Assembly: GCF_018687475.1 (NCBI RefSeq)
Contig: NZ_CP061292.1
Span: forward strand, 434,001-498,000
Direction of reading: 5' to 3'
DNA from: Polynucleobacter sp. MWH-UH24A
GTDB lineage: Bacteria > Pseudomonadota > Gammaproteobacteria > Burkholderiales > Burkholderiaceae
Length of the DNA stretch: 64,000 nucleotides
In this document: one piece after another, positions 1 through 7,499 of the stretch
Layout: the number at the start of each line of letters is the position of its first letter
How positions within the stretch are numbered: position 1 is the stretch's first letter
Notes under the pieces: model-generated
What the model saw: only the letters and a program-made list of their open reading frames with translations
The model's database searches: none
Told to the model about the DNA's origin: nothing
Program-made: the position numbers and the translations under genes

Positions 1-11
1 TGTTCACACTT

Positions 12-536
12 TCAAATAAGCCCAAAGAATCCTAGGATTGCACCCAAGCCAATCAAATAAAGAGGATGGCGCTTACTTAGTAAGACAAACAGAATACTAA
101 AAACAGTTAATGCATAGGCTGCCCAATTGCCATTAATGCGGATGGCGATCTGCCAGGCAGATGCTAGCACCAAGCCTACCGCAAGAGCGCTGGCAGAGTA
201 CTCAATGGTTTTCTTCCACTGCAAATGCCGAAGTTTAGCGATTACCCGCTGTAAATAAAAAATCAAGATACACGATGGCCAGCAAACAGCTAGAGTCGCC
301 ATTACGGCGCCGGCTAAGCCAAAAGCATTCCAGCCAATCAAGGTCACCGTTAATAAATTGGGACCTGGGGCTGCCTGGGCAATTGCAAAATAATGAATAA
401 ACGTTTCAGGATCAATCCAACCCTCTTGATTAACTGAGATGTCGTACAAGGTTGGAAGTAGGGCATTGACCCCTCCAAACGCAATTAATGAGAATAAGGA
501 CAGTTTGATAAACAGTCCAACTAGGCCGATCATCAT
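12..536 (-). CDS. chrA: chromate transporter half-protein (second of a pair)
   Basis: Half-size CHR-family membrane transporter of about 174 aa, hydrophobic almost throughout. The conserved N-terminal GG-V segment (LIAFGGVNALLP) and the family motif AQAAPGPN, about one third in, are both present. Short CHR proteins usually act as pairs that together make the equivalent of a full ChrA and export or exchange chromate or sulfate-like oxyanions across the inner membrane. I chose the ATG at 536 because it forms an ATGA overlap with the stop of the partner gene (533-535) and has GGAG about ten bases upstream; an in-frame GTG at 551 is the longer alternative. Transport function is a family assignment, and the true substrate is unknown. 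Confidence 0.85.
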   Translation of the reverse strand: MMIGLVGLFIKLSLFSLIAFGGVNALLPTLYDISVNQEGWIDPETFIHYFAIAQAAPGPNLLTVTLIGWNAFGLAGAVMATLAVCWPSCILIFYLQRVIAKLRHLQWKKTIEYSASALAVGLVLASAWQIAIRINGNWAAYALTVFSILFVLLSKRHPLYLIGLGAILGFFGLI

Positions 537-1063
537 CGTGCTTTTCTCCACGCAACCGCTAGAGCGAGCGGCAAGGTGATGGCGACAACCCAGCCAAGCG
601 CTAACTGATAGATGGTTGCAATTACGATACTGATGGCAATTACCGCCAGCATTGGTGGGTAATCCAGTTCGTCTTTAAGCATCTTAAATCCCGTAGCTGC
701 GATTAAGCCAACACCGACAGAAGAGATGCCTCGCAAAATACCTTGTACGCGCTCAAACTCGCCGTAGTGATCGTAGAGTAAAGCAAGCAAAATCACGATG
801 GTCATTGGCGCGAGCATTAATCCCCCAACGGCGGCAAATGCTCCTCGCACCCCTCCAAAGCGTTCGCCCACACACACTGCTAAATTCACAATGTTGGGCC
901 CCGGAACTAATTGGCAAACACCTAATAGCGCATTGAACTCTTGCGAGGTGAGCCACTGCTTTTTCTCAACTAGGGTTCTTCGGGCCCATGGTAGTACGCC
1001 CCCAAAGCCCGATAAACCAATTAGTGTGAACGTAATGAATAAATGGGCCGGGCTTCGCTGCAT
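533..1063 (-). CDS. chrA: chromate transporter half-protein (first of a pair)
   Basis: A 176-aa CHR-domain membrane protein, the partner of the gene that follows it with a 4-base overlap. It carries GLSGFGGVLPWARR near the N-terminus and the signature VCQLVPGPN, which matches AQAAPGPN in its partner, so the two are diverged copies of the same half-domain. Several long hydrophobic stretches follow in the second half. It lies 5 bases after a 2-hydroxyacid dehydrogenase on the same strand, so the three genes probably form one transcript. The pair probably forms a heterodimeric inner-membrane oxyanion transporter. The CHR family is clear; chromate as the physiological substrate is not shown. Confidence 0.86.
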   Translation of the reverse strand: MQRSPAHLFITFTLIGLSGFGGVLPWARRTLVEKKQWLTSQEFNALLGVCQLVPGPNIVNLAVCVGERFGGVRGAFAAVGGLMLAPMTIVILLALLYDHYGEFERVQGILRGISSVGVGLIAATGFKMLKDELDYPPMLAVIAISIVIATIYQLALGWVVAITLPLALAVAWRKAR

Positions 1064-1068
1064 AACTT

Positions 1069-2046
1069 CTAATTTGACGGGAAGGGCATCGGTACGGGCT
1101 TACCATGAAGCCAGGCATCCAGTGTATCGACAAGGCCCGAAGCAAAGGTCTTAAAAATAGGCTCAGCCACAAAGCCGAGATGGGGGGTCATGAGTAAATT
1201 TGGAATGCGATGCAGTTCTGAGTCTTTTGGTAGCGGTTCTTGATCGAAGACATCGAGGGCAGCCTGTCCTGGTCGACCACGCCTCAGTGCTGCGATTAGG
1301 TCCTCGGTCACAATCAGACTCGAGCGGGAGGTATTGACCAACAGCGAGTCATTGCGCATCATCGCTAAGCGATCTTGATGCATGAGTCCTTTGGTACGCT
1401 CGCCAGCCACCAAATGCAAACTCACAATTTTTGAGGTTTGTAGAACCGTTTCCAGTGGCAAGAACTCACATCCCACTGCATTCGCACGCTCCTTGGTCAT
1501 ATTCGGGCTCCAGCAAACCAAATCCATCCCAAATGCAGCGCCTACCTTGGCCACTAAGCTGCCAATACCACCGAGTCCAATAATGCCAAGACGTTGACCG
1601 TGAAGCATGGGTAATACGGACTGGGCATTCCGCCACTGCCCGCTAGTCATCATCTGGGATTGATTGACCATCTGTTTGCTTGCAGCAAGAATAAGAGCCC
1701 AAGTGAGTTCGGCAGTGGTCTCTTTAGAGGGCCCGCCGCGCGTACACGCAATCGTTACTCCTTGGTTTAGCAAAGCCGCATGATCGAGTAAGCCATTACG
1801 GACTCCAGTAAAAACAAATAACTTGAGGTTTGGTAGGCGTTTGATGAGCGATGCATCAAATGGGGACCGATCACGGATTAGTGCAATGGCATGCGCATCT
1901 TGAACGGCTTGGTAGAGTGATTCGCCAACAAGGGGCTCATGAAAAAATCGCAATTCAGCACGTGCTTGAATTTGCGACCAATCTGCATAGTGTTGTAAGC
2001 AGCGTTCATAGTCTCCTAAGACGGCAATGATGGGTTTGGTATGCAT
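1069..2046 (-). CDS. D-2-hydroxyacid dehydrogenase family protein
   Basis: A 325-aa NAD(P)-dependent 2-hydroxyacid dehydrogenase. The nucleotide-binding Rossmann motif GIIGLGGIGSLVAKVG sits near residue 155. The catalytic-domain signatures follow in the expected order: an NTSRSSLI segment holding the conserved Arg, FDQEPLP with the Glu, and TPHLGF with the catalytic His. The family reduces 2-keto acids such as glyoxylate, hydroxypyruvate or phenylpyruvate to D-2-hydroxyacids, or the reverse, in the cytoplasm. The exact substrate cannot be read from the sequence. It is the first gene of a likely operon with the two chromate-transporter halves, though a functional link is not obvious. A second, clearly different member of the family lies at 42503-43489. 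Confidence 0.85.
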   Translation of the reverse strand: MHTKPIIAVLGDYERCLQHYADWSQIQARAELRFFHEPLVGESLYQAVQDAHAIALIRDRSPFDASLIKRLPNLKLFVFTGVRNGLLDHAALLNQGVTIACTRGGPSKETTAELTWALILAASKQMVNQSQMMTSGQWRNAQSVLPMLHGQRLGIIGLGGIGSLVAKVGAAFGMDLVCWSPNMTKERANAVGCEFLPLETVLQTSKIVSLHLVAGERTKGLMHQDRLAMMRNDSLLVNTSRSSLIVTEDLIAALRRGRPGQAALDVFDQEPLPKDSELHRIPNLLMTPHLGFVAEPIFKTFASGLVDTLDAWLHGKPVPMPFPSN

Positions 2047-2114
2047 AGGAATTCGGAGAATTAATTAATAAATCGATGATAATTGATGTTTAATCTTCAT
2101 CCTAAGGAAGCAAA

Positions 2115-2417
2115 ATGATTCTAGAAGTGGTTGATATTCGTATCGACGAAAGCAAGCAAGATGAGTTTAATGAGGCAATTTTACGGGGGGTTCGCACTGC
2201 GATCGCACCCGCTAAAGGGTTTCGGGGCTTTAAAGTCAATCACAGCATTGAGTCGCCTAATCGCTACCTACTCATGATTTATTGGGACACCCTTGAGAAC
2301 CATATGGTGGATTTTCGGGGATCCCCAGCGTTTATCGAGTGGCGAAGCATTGTGGGCCCATTTTTCACTCAACCACCCGCTGTTGAGCATTTCAACTTAG
2401 TGGGTAAATCTGACTAA
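2115..2417 (+). CDS. antibiotic biosynthesis monooxygenase (ABM) domain protein
   Basis: A compact 100-aa protein of the dimeric alpha-beta ABM fold. It starts MILEVVDIRI and has the typical later elements: GFRGFKVNHSIESPNRYLLMIYWDTLENH, given here as a segment around residues 37-65, and a C-terminal strand ending near EHFNLV. The start has a strong AAGGAAG ribosome binding site 5 bases upstream. Members of this family include quinol monooxygenases and haem-degrading enzymes, but most are uncharacterised, and this one has no diagnostic residues I can use to choose among them. It stands alone, divergent from the dehydrogenase and convergent with trhO 6 bases away. Confidence 0.8.
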   Translation: MILEVVDIRIDESKQDEFNEAILRGVRTAIAPAKGFRGFKVNHSIESPNRYLLMIYWDTLENHMVDFRGSPAFIEWRSIVGPFFTQPPAVEHFNLVGKSD

Positions 2418-2423
2418 GTTTGA

Positions 2424-3218
2424 CTAAGCCTGACTTTTCTTAGGCTTGAGTCGACCCTGGGGCTTCGCAGAAAGGCTAGGCTCTAGGGTTTCGCGCTCAT
2501 CAAAGACAAAACAATCGCCCACGAAGTGACCCCCACCAATATCCTCAAAGTATTGCAAGATCCCGCCATCCAATTGATAGCTGTGTTCAAGACCGCGCTC
2601 GCGCAAATAGAGGCCTGATTTTTCACAGCGGATTCCGCCGGTACAAAAGCTCACAAGGGTTTTATCGCTTAATTCGGGTAGACGTTCTTCAATTGCTTGA
2701 GGAAACTCACTAAATTTAGTGATATTAAAGTGCAACGCATTCTTAAAAGTCCCGTACTCTACTTCAAATCCATTTCGAGTATCAATCATCACAACAGGAC
2801 GTCCAAGATCATCTTGGCCGCGATCGAGCCATTCTTTTAATTTCTTAGGAGAAATAAATTTCGCCCGCCCTTTTTCTGGGGCGATGGTCGGATGATTCAT
2901 GCGAATAATTTCTTTTTTAATCTTGATCAACAGCTTACGAAATGGTTGCGTTGCTGACCAGCTATCCTTTGTTTGAAACGATGCCAGTCGAGGATCATTT
3001 CGCAAAAAGGAAAGAAAACTCTGAATATTGGTTTCTAGCCCAGCTAAAAATAGATTGATGCCTTCCTCCGATAACAAGATGGTCCCTTTAAGGCGCAGGT
3101 CTGAAGCAGCTTGATAAAAAGATTCTCTGAGCCGATCGAGCTCATCAAGCCGGACAAACTGATAGCCGGCAATATTGAGGATGGGAAGGGCATTGGGACC
3201 CAAATGTTCTTGATTCAT
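2424..3218 (-). CDS. trhO: tRNA uridine(34) hydroxylase TrhO, rhodanese domain
   Basis: TrhO (YceA family) adds the oxygen at C5 of U34 in tRNAs that leads to the 5-oxyacetic acid modification. The 264-aa product has an N-terminal ferredoxin-like domain (residues about 10-95, with GTILLSEEGINLFLAG) and a rhodanese domain (about 120-230) with the active-site loop FCTGGIRCEKSG near residue 195. Both TrhO cysteines are visible. I chose the ATG at 3218 over an in-frame ATG at 3305 because the longer form would run into the divergent gene starting at 3281 and its extra residues do not resemble the family. It lacks the long C-terminal tail of the E. coli protein. Confidence 0.88.
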   Translation of the reverse strand: MNQEHLGPNALPILNIAGYQFVRLDELDRLRESFYQAASDLRLKGTILLSEEGINLFLAGLETNIQSFLSFLRNDPRLASFQTKDSWSATQPFRKLLIKIKKEIIRMNHPTIAPEKGRAKFISPKKLKEWLDRGQDDLGRPVVMIDTRNGFEVEYGTFKNALHFNITKFSEFPQAIEERLPELSDKTLVSFCTGGIRCEKSGLYLRERGLEHSYQLDGGILQYFEDIGGGHFVGDCFVFDERETLEPSLSAKPQGRLKPKKSQA

Positions 3219-3280
3219 GGCACTATTATCGATCAAGTTTATGGGTACACTACTATCACTAAAACACATCTCTGATTCCA

Positions 3281-3838
3281 ATGACAAACGATCGTTTAAT
3301 TCCATACCAGCCCCAAGATCTTGCAGAACCGGCCGATCTGGTCGCTGAGATTCGTAAGCGGCGAGGTGGCCAACTCATTAATTTGGATCGAATGCTATTG
3401 CATAGCGAGCCAGTAGCGCGTGGCTGGAATCATTTTATTGGCAATGTACGTCAACAACTGTCACTTGATCCTAAGTTACGCGAACTCGGAATGTGTGGTG
3501 TCGCAGTTCTCAATGGCGCTGAGTATGAGTTTTTCCATCATGCGCCACCTTTTTTAAAAGCAGGAGGCACCCAAGCGCAGGTCGATGCAATGCGGCATTT
3601 GGGGGAGGATGATTTTGATCCAACACCGTTTAGCCTATTGGAGCGGGATGTTCTCGAGTTAACCTTGCAAATGACCCGAACGATTCAGGTTGATTCTGAA
3701 TTAATGAAACGACTGCAGGCGGCTTTTGGTAATACTGTTTTAGTTGAGCTGGTGACCGTGATTGCAGCGTACAACATGGTCTCTCGATTCCTCATTGCCT
3801 TAGATATTCATCCTGAAGATCAAGCTCCAAAGGCGTAA
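3281..3838 (+). CDS. carboxymuconolactone decarboxylase family protein
   Basis: A 185-aa all-helical protein of the CMD/AhpD-like superfamily. The core segment LRELGMCGVAVLNGAEYEFF (about residues 69-88) followed by HHAPPFLKAGG is the usual family signature, with YEFFHH in place of the EWxxH motif. The CxxC pair of the peroxidase-type AhpD proteins is absent, since only one Cys occurs in this region, so an AhpD-like disulfide role is unlikely. Decarboxylase activity is not demonstrated for most relatives. It lies 3 bases before the pirin gene, so the two are almost certainly co-transcribed, probably with the Rossmann-SAF gene as well. Confidence 0.8.
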   Translation: MTNDRLIPYQPQDLAEPADLVAEIRKRRGGQLINLDRMLLHSEPVARGWNHFIGNVRQQLSLDPKLRELGMCGVAVLNGAEYEFFHHAPPFLKAGGTQAQVDAMRHLGEDDFDPTPFSLLERDVLELTLQMTRTIQVDSELMKRLQAAFGNTVLVELVTVIAAYNMVSRFLIALDIHPEDQAPKA

Positions 3839-3841
3839 GTT

Positions 3842-4699
3842 ATGAATCGGCAGATTATCCAAGTGATACCGGGTATTGCAACCTCTGACGGGGCGGGAGT
3901 GCGCTTGCGTCGCAGTTTGGGTGGTCATCATCGGCAACGTTTAGCCCCTTTTTTGATGCTCGATGAGTTTTCATCTAATGATCCGAATGATTATGTTGCG
4001 GGATTTCCGGCTCATCCGCACCGTGGTTTTGAAACCGTGACCTATATGCTCGAGGGTCACATGTTGCATGAAGATCATTTGGGCAATCGTGGTCACTTAA
4101 AAAGTGGGGGTGTCCAGTGGATGACCGCTGGTCGCGGAATCATTCATTCCGAGATGCCACAGCAGGAAAGTGGTGTAATGCGTGGGTTTCAGTTGTGGAT
4201 TAATTTACCCGCGCGCGAAAAAATGAAGCCTGCGGGGTATCAAGATATTCAAGATGCATCCATTCCGAGATTTCATTTACCGCATGGTGGATTAATAAAG
4301 GTGATTGCTGGGAGGTGCCAGTCATCGAATGGTACGGTCATTCAAGGCCCAATTCACGGCTTAAGTACTGAACCCCTGTTCTTTGATATTCATTTATCCA
4401 GTGATGAGGTCTTTAGCCATCCGGTACCAAGCTCGCATCATAGCTTTATCTATGTTTATGAAGGTGATTTATCAATTGGCGATCAAGCGCAGCAAGCCCC
4501 ACGTCAGGCAGCTCTCATTTTGGGTGAGGGCGATCAAGTGACTATGCAATCTGGTGCGAATGGGGCTAAAGCCATTTGGCTTGCAGCAAAACCGCTTTAT
4601 GAGCCAATTGTGCAACATGGCCCTTTTGTTATGAATACCCAAGAAGAGATCATGCAAGCGATCACAGACTATCAACAAAATCGATTAACTACGCCCTAA
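3842..4699 (+). CDS. pirin family protein
   Basis: A bicupin of 285 aa. The N-terminal cupin carries the pirin metal-binding motif: FPAHPHRGFETVTYM near residue 60 gives two His ligands, and TAGRGIIHSEMP near residue 100 gives the third His and the Glu. The C-terminal cupin starts near residue 165 and lacks obvious metal ligands, as usual in pirins. Bacterial pirins include quercetin 2,3-dioxygenases and redox-sensing regulators of central metabolism; the sequence does not decide which. It sits 3 bases after the CMD-family gene and 9 bases before the next gene, in one tight block. Confidence 0.88.
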   Translation: MNRQIIQVIPGIATSDGAGVRLRRSLGGHHRQRLAPFLMLDEFSSNDPNDYVAGFPAHPHRGFETVTYMLEGHMLHEDHLGNRGHLKSGGVQWMTAGRGIIHSEMPQQESGVMRGFQLWINLPAREKMKPAGYQDIQDASIPRFHLPHGGLIKVIAGRCQSSNGTVIQGPIHGLSTEPLFFDIHLSSDEVFSHPVPSSHHSFIYVYEGDLSIGDQAQQAPRQAALILGEGDQVTMQSGANGAKAIWLAAKPLYEPIVQHGPFVMNTQEEIMQAITDYQQNRLTTP

Positions 4700-4708
4700 G
4701 AGCAAGTC

Positions 4709-6061
4709 ATGAGTCTTTATCAACAACTACTTCAGCGTGCCGCTGAGCAAAAACCAATTCGGATTGGATTAATTGGCGCTGGTAAATTTGGTTCGATGTA
4801 TTTAGCTCAGATCCCAAAGACCCCTGGAGTGCAGTTAGTAGCAGTAGCAGATTTGATGCCCGCTGTTGCTAAACAGAATTTATGCACCGTTGGTTGGGAT
4901 GCCGCTCAATTGGAGGCTTCATCGATTGATTTGGCGCTTCGTGATCGTACATGCTATGTGACGGATGATTGGCAAGCGATTGTGCAGCATCCAGCAGTTG
5001 ACGTTGTTGTCGAATGCACAGGCAATCCGATTGCAGCGGTCGAGCATTGTTTGCGCGCATTTTCAGAGGGTAAGCATGTTGTGAACGTCACTGTGGAGGC
5101 AGATGCTTTTTGTGGACCCTTGTTGGCCAAAAAAGCAAGAGATGCGAACGTCATTTACTCCCTTGCCTTTGGAGATCAGCCCGCACTGATTTGCGATTTG
5201 GTAGATTGGGCCCGCACCTGTGGGTTCCCAGTCGTGGCAGCCGGAAGAGGACACCAATGGTTGCCGCATTATGCCGACTCAACCCCAGAAACAGTTTGGA
5301 ATTACTACGGTTTAACTCCTGAGCAGGCAAAACGGGGCGGTCTTAATCCCAAAATGTTTAATAGTTTTTTGGATGGCTCAAAGCCTGCTATTGAATCAAC
5401 TGCGGTCGCTAATGCCACCGGATTAGCCGTACCGAGTAATGGTCTCTTGTATCCTCCAGCCAGTATCGAAGATATCCCTGTCGTCACACGGCCTATTTCT
5501 GAGGGTGGGCATTTGGAACAAAAGGGAATGGTCGAAGTAATTTCTTCATTAGAAAAAGATGGCAGAAGGGTGCCTTACGACATTCGGATGGGGGTTTGGG
5601 TCACGGTTGAGGCTGAAACCGATTACATTAAGAATTGCTTTGAGGAATACAAAGCTCATACCGATCCGAGCGGACGGTATTTCACGCTTTATAAGCGTTG
5701 GCATTTAATCGGGCTTGAGGTTGGTCTGTCTGTTGCAAGTGTGGCCCTTCGTAAGGAGGCTACCGGAGTGCCCTATTGTTGGAATGCCGATGTCATTGCC
5801 ACCGCAAAACGTGATCTCAATCCAGGCGATGTCCTCGATGGTGAGGGTGGCTATACCGTATGGGGGAAGTTATTACCCGCGAATAAATCGAGTGCAATGG
5901 GTGGATTACCTCTGGGCTTGGCACACCAGATTAAAGTCATCAGACCGGTAAAAAAAGGACAAAGTCTTTGTTGGGATGATGTGCTCATCGATAAAAAAAC
6001 CGATGCTTACAAAATTCGAATGGAGATGGAGCGATTATTTAAAGAAGCGATTCGCGCTTAG
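4709..6061 (+). CDS. NAD(P)-binding homoserine-dehydrogenase-like protein with C-terminal SAF domain
   Basis: A 450-aa protein with an N-terminal Rossmann domain (RIGLIGAGKFGSMYLAQIP near residue 18, then VVVECTGNPIAAVEHCL near residue 95), a middle region resembling homoserine dehydrogenase or Gfo/Idh/MocA folds, and a C-terminal SAF-like segment (about residues 350-430, with ATAKRDLNPGDVLDGEGG). SAF domains occur in sialic-acid synthase, FlgA and altronate dehydratase, so this family is sometimes mislabelled FlgA. The reaction is unknown; a dehydrogenase acting on a semialdehyde or sugar acid is my inference. It is the last gene of the CMD-pirin block and overlaps the opposing membrane-protein gene by 23 bases at its 3' end. 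Confidence 0.75.
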   Translation: MSLYQQLLQRAAEQKPIRIGLIGAGKFGSMYLAQIPKTPGVQLVAVADLMPAVAKQNLCTVGWDAAQLEASSIDLALRDRTCYVTDDWQAIVQHPAVDVVVECTGNPIAAVEHCLRAFSEGKHVVNVTVEADAFCGPLLAKKARDANVIYSLAFGDQPALICDLVDWARTCGFPVVAAGRGHQWLPHYADSTPETVWNYYGLTPEQAKRGGLNPKMFNSFLDGSKPAIESTAVANATGLAVPSNGLLYPPASIEDIPVVTRPISEGGHLEQKGMVEVISSLEKDGRRVPYDIRMGVWVTVEAETDYIKNCFEEYKAHTDPSGRYFTLYKRWHLIGLEVGLSVASVALRKEATGVPYCWNADVIATAKRDLNPGDVLDGEGGYTVWGKLLPANKSSAMGGLPLGLAHQIKVIRPVKKGQSLCWDDVLIDKKTDAYKIRMEMERLFKEAIRA

Positions 6062-6617
6062 TCAATTTCTTATAAAGATCAATTCCAAATTTACAAAGGG
6101 AGATAAACAACAGAGCTCCTAAAACATCGCCAACCAGCATTGCAATCGCATTGGAGAGGCTGCCACTCGGTATACCGATTAGCACAAACCATAGCTGATG
6201 TAGAGCGGTACTCAAAAGAGCAAAGACCAGCACGCTAATGGCGATCATCTGGATGTTAAGGTTACTCAAATCAGCATTAATTTTGAGATTGCGAACAACC
6301 ACTAGACGAGCAATGTAAGGGCCAAACCCTGAGATCAGTCCAATCCCAATCATACTAATGATGTCATCGTCCAGATCGCGTTCAAAGGTGATCAATGTAG
6401 AGGCAATAGAAATGCCAATTGCTCCGGACAACCCAAAAATTAGTACTAAAAATAGTCGGAGTCCAGCTGGCAGATAAATCCAATTCACGCCGGGGGCGAC
6501 TTCTAAGAACGCGGTCAGCCAATCATTTAGATAAAACAAGAGGGTATAAGTGAGGGCACAAGCAATAATCGTTTTTGCAGAAATCACTGATTCTGTTGAA
6601 GAATTTGCCGTACCCAT
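6039..6617 (-). CDS. orphan membrane protein, MASE1-like
   Basis: A 192-aa integral membrane protein with about five hydrophobic segments. After a short polar N-terminus the first pair of helices flanks VNWIYLPAGLRLFLVLIFG (about residues 44-62). That LPAGLR segment resembles the start of MASE1 sensory membrane domains, but no kinase, GGDEF or other output domain follows. The C-terminus ends in a basic tail (KKLTKRE). Its function is unknown; it could be a stand-alone sensor or a small transporter. It is divergent from the winged-helix gene at 6698, with an 80-base AT-rich gap between them, so the two might be functionally paired. Confidence 0.7.
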   Translation of the reverse strand: MGTANSSTESVISAKTIIACALTYTLLFYLNDWLTAFLEVAPGVNWIYLPAGLRLFLVLIFGLSGAIGISIASTLITFERDLDDDIISMIGIGLISGFGPYIARLVVVRNLKINADLSNLNIQMIAISVLVFALLSTALHQLWFVLIGIPSGSLSNAIAMLVGDVLGALLFISLCKFGIDLYKKLTKRESLL

Positions 6618-6636
6618 GAAAAGTTGACGATGATTA

Positions 6637-6664
6637 TTGTTAATAAATTATTTTTTAGTATAGT
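6637..6664 (+). promoter_or_regulatory. sigma70-type promoter of the winged-helix gene
   Basis: TTGTTA at 6637-6642 and TATAGT at 6659-6664 are separated by 16 bases in a very AT-rich gap. Transcription would start near 6671, leaving a leader of about 27 bases before the ATG at 6698. A second possible -35, TTGACG, lies at 6624-6629 but has no well-placed partner. This is a match by eye only. Confidence 0.5.
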
Positions 6665-6697
6665 GTGCATATTATTCTTTTTTAACTAATAAAGTTC

Positions 6698-7048
6698 ATG
6701 CCACAACGCTCTTTGTCTTATTTACGTTTTCTGAATTGCTTGGATGCTCTTGATCGCATTAATCCAGGTAAGAAATTAGATTTTACAGAGGAGCAGTTAT
6801 TAAATCGGGTGATGTTGGCTTGGGATCGTGAACAAACAATTTTGGTTGGTGATTTATTAACTGCCCATGAGCTTGGATCTCAAGCAACCCTTCACGGACG
6901 TATTAAAAATTTACAAGTAATGGGCTATATCAAATTATCAATTGATAAAGCCGATGCTCGTAAAAAACATATCATTCCAACAAAATTAGCTTTGAGCCAC
7001 TACGAAAAGCTCTCCATGCAAATGGAGAGTGTTTTACAAACACGGTAG
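6698..7048 (+). CDS. small winged-helix DNA-binding protein, MarR-like
   Basis: A 116-aa protein that looks like a minimal winged helix. LDALDRINPGKKLDFTEEQLLNRVM forms the first helices (residues about 10-35), DLLTAHELGSQATLHGRIKNL (about 50-70) is the likely recognition helix-turn-helix, and LVMGYIKLSIDKADARKKHIIPT-type residues (about 72-95) form the wing, with the DARKKHIIPT segment matching the Asp-Arg wing of MarR proteins. A final helix (LSHYEKLSMQMESVL) could dimerise. MarR proteins usually exceed 135 aa, so this is short. Its target is unknown; the divergent membrane-protein gene and its own promoter are the obvious candidates. Confidence 0.72.
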   Translation: MPQRSLSYLRFLNCLDALDRINPGKKLDFTEEQLLNRVMLAWDREQTILVGDLLTAHELGSQATLHGRIKNLQVMGYIKLSIDKADARKKHIIPTKLALSHYEKLSMQMESVLQTR

Positions 7049-7083
7049 TTGGCAACTATTTCTGTATAGCCCCAATACTAAAT

Positions 7084-7442
7084 TGGTGGAGTCGGCGGGA
7101 ATCGAACCCGCGTCCGCAAACACGCTACAACAAGTTCTACATACTTAGTCTAATTATTTAATTTAACCAAGGCAACGCGAATCGACACGCTTTGCATTAG
7201 CGATTCACTAAATTTTCGTATCAACCCTCGTGACACGAGTTGATCTTATCTCTTGTAAATGACCCTGATGTAGCTTGCGCTACCTGACCCAAGAGAGAAT
7301 CAGTTCAGGGGCAGCCGCATTTAAGCGGCTAGTGCGTAACGTTCGTCGTTAGCAGTTATTGCATTCCCATTGATTTACGAGATAACGGGTCCTCGGTATG
7401 CCCTTGATGCTTTGTAATCCACGTCGAAACCATGTCGACCCC
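7084..7442 (-). ncRNA. ssrA: tmRNA (transfer-messenger RNA)
   Basis: One-piece tmRNA of about 359 nt. The 5' end GGGGTCG (at 7442 reading down) pairs with CGACTCC just before the encoded CCA at 7084-7086, giving the 7-bp acceptor stem with one G-U pair. The T arm GGGTTCGATTCCCGCC is visible near the 3' end. The tag reading frame occupies 7321-7353 and reads GCT AAC GAC GAA CGT TAC GCA CTA GCC GCT TAA, encoding ANDERYALAA, so the gene rescues stalled ribosomes and adds a degradation tag ending in ALAA. It lies convergent to the winged-helix gene and upstream of gph on the same strand. The 5' end is normally made by RNase P. Confidence 0.96.
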
Positions 7443-7499
7443 GGAATTATTTCAACATTAGGACACATATTTTAAGTCTTTAGTGAATAAATTGCACTG

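Noticed and set aside
2413-2450. A possible terminator between the ABM gene and trhO
   Set aside because: The imperfect inverted repeat AAGCCT/AGGCTT lies inside the 3' end of trhO and has no T run on either side.
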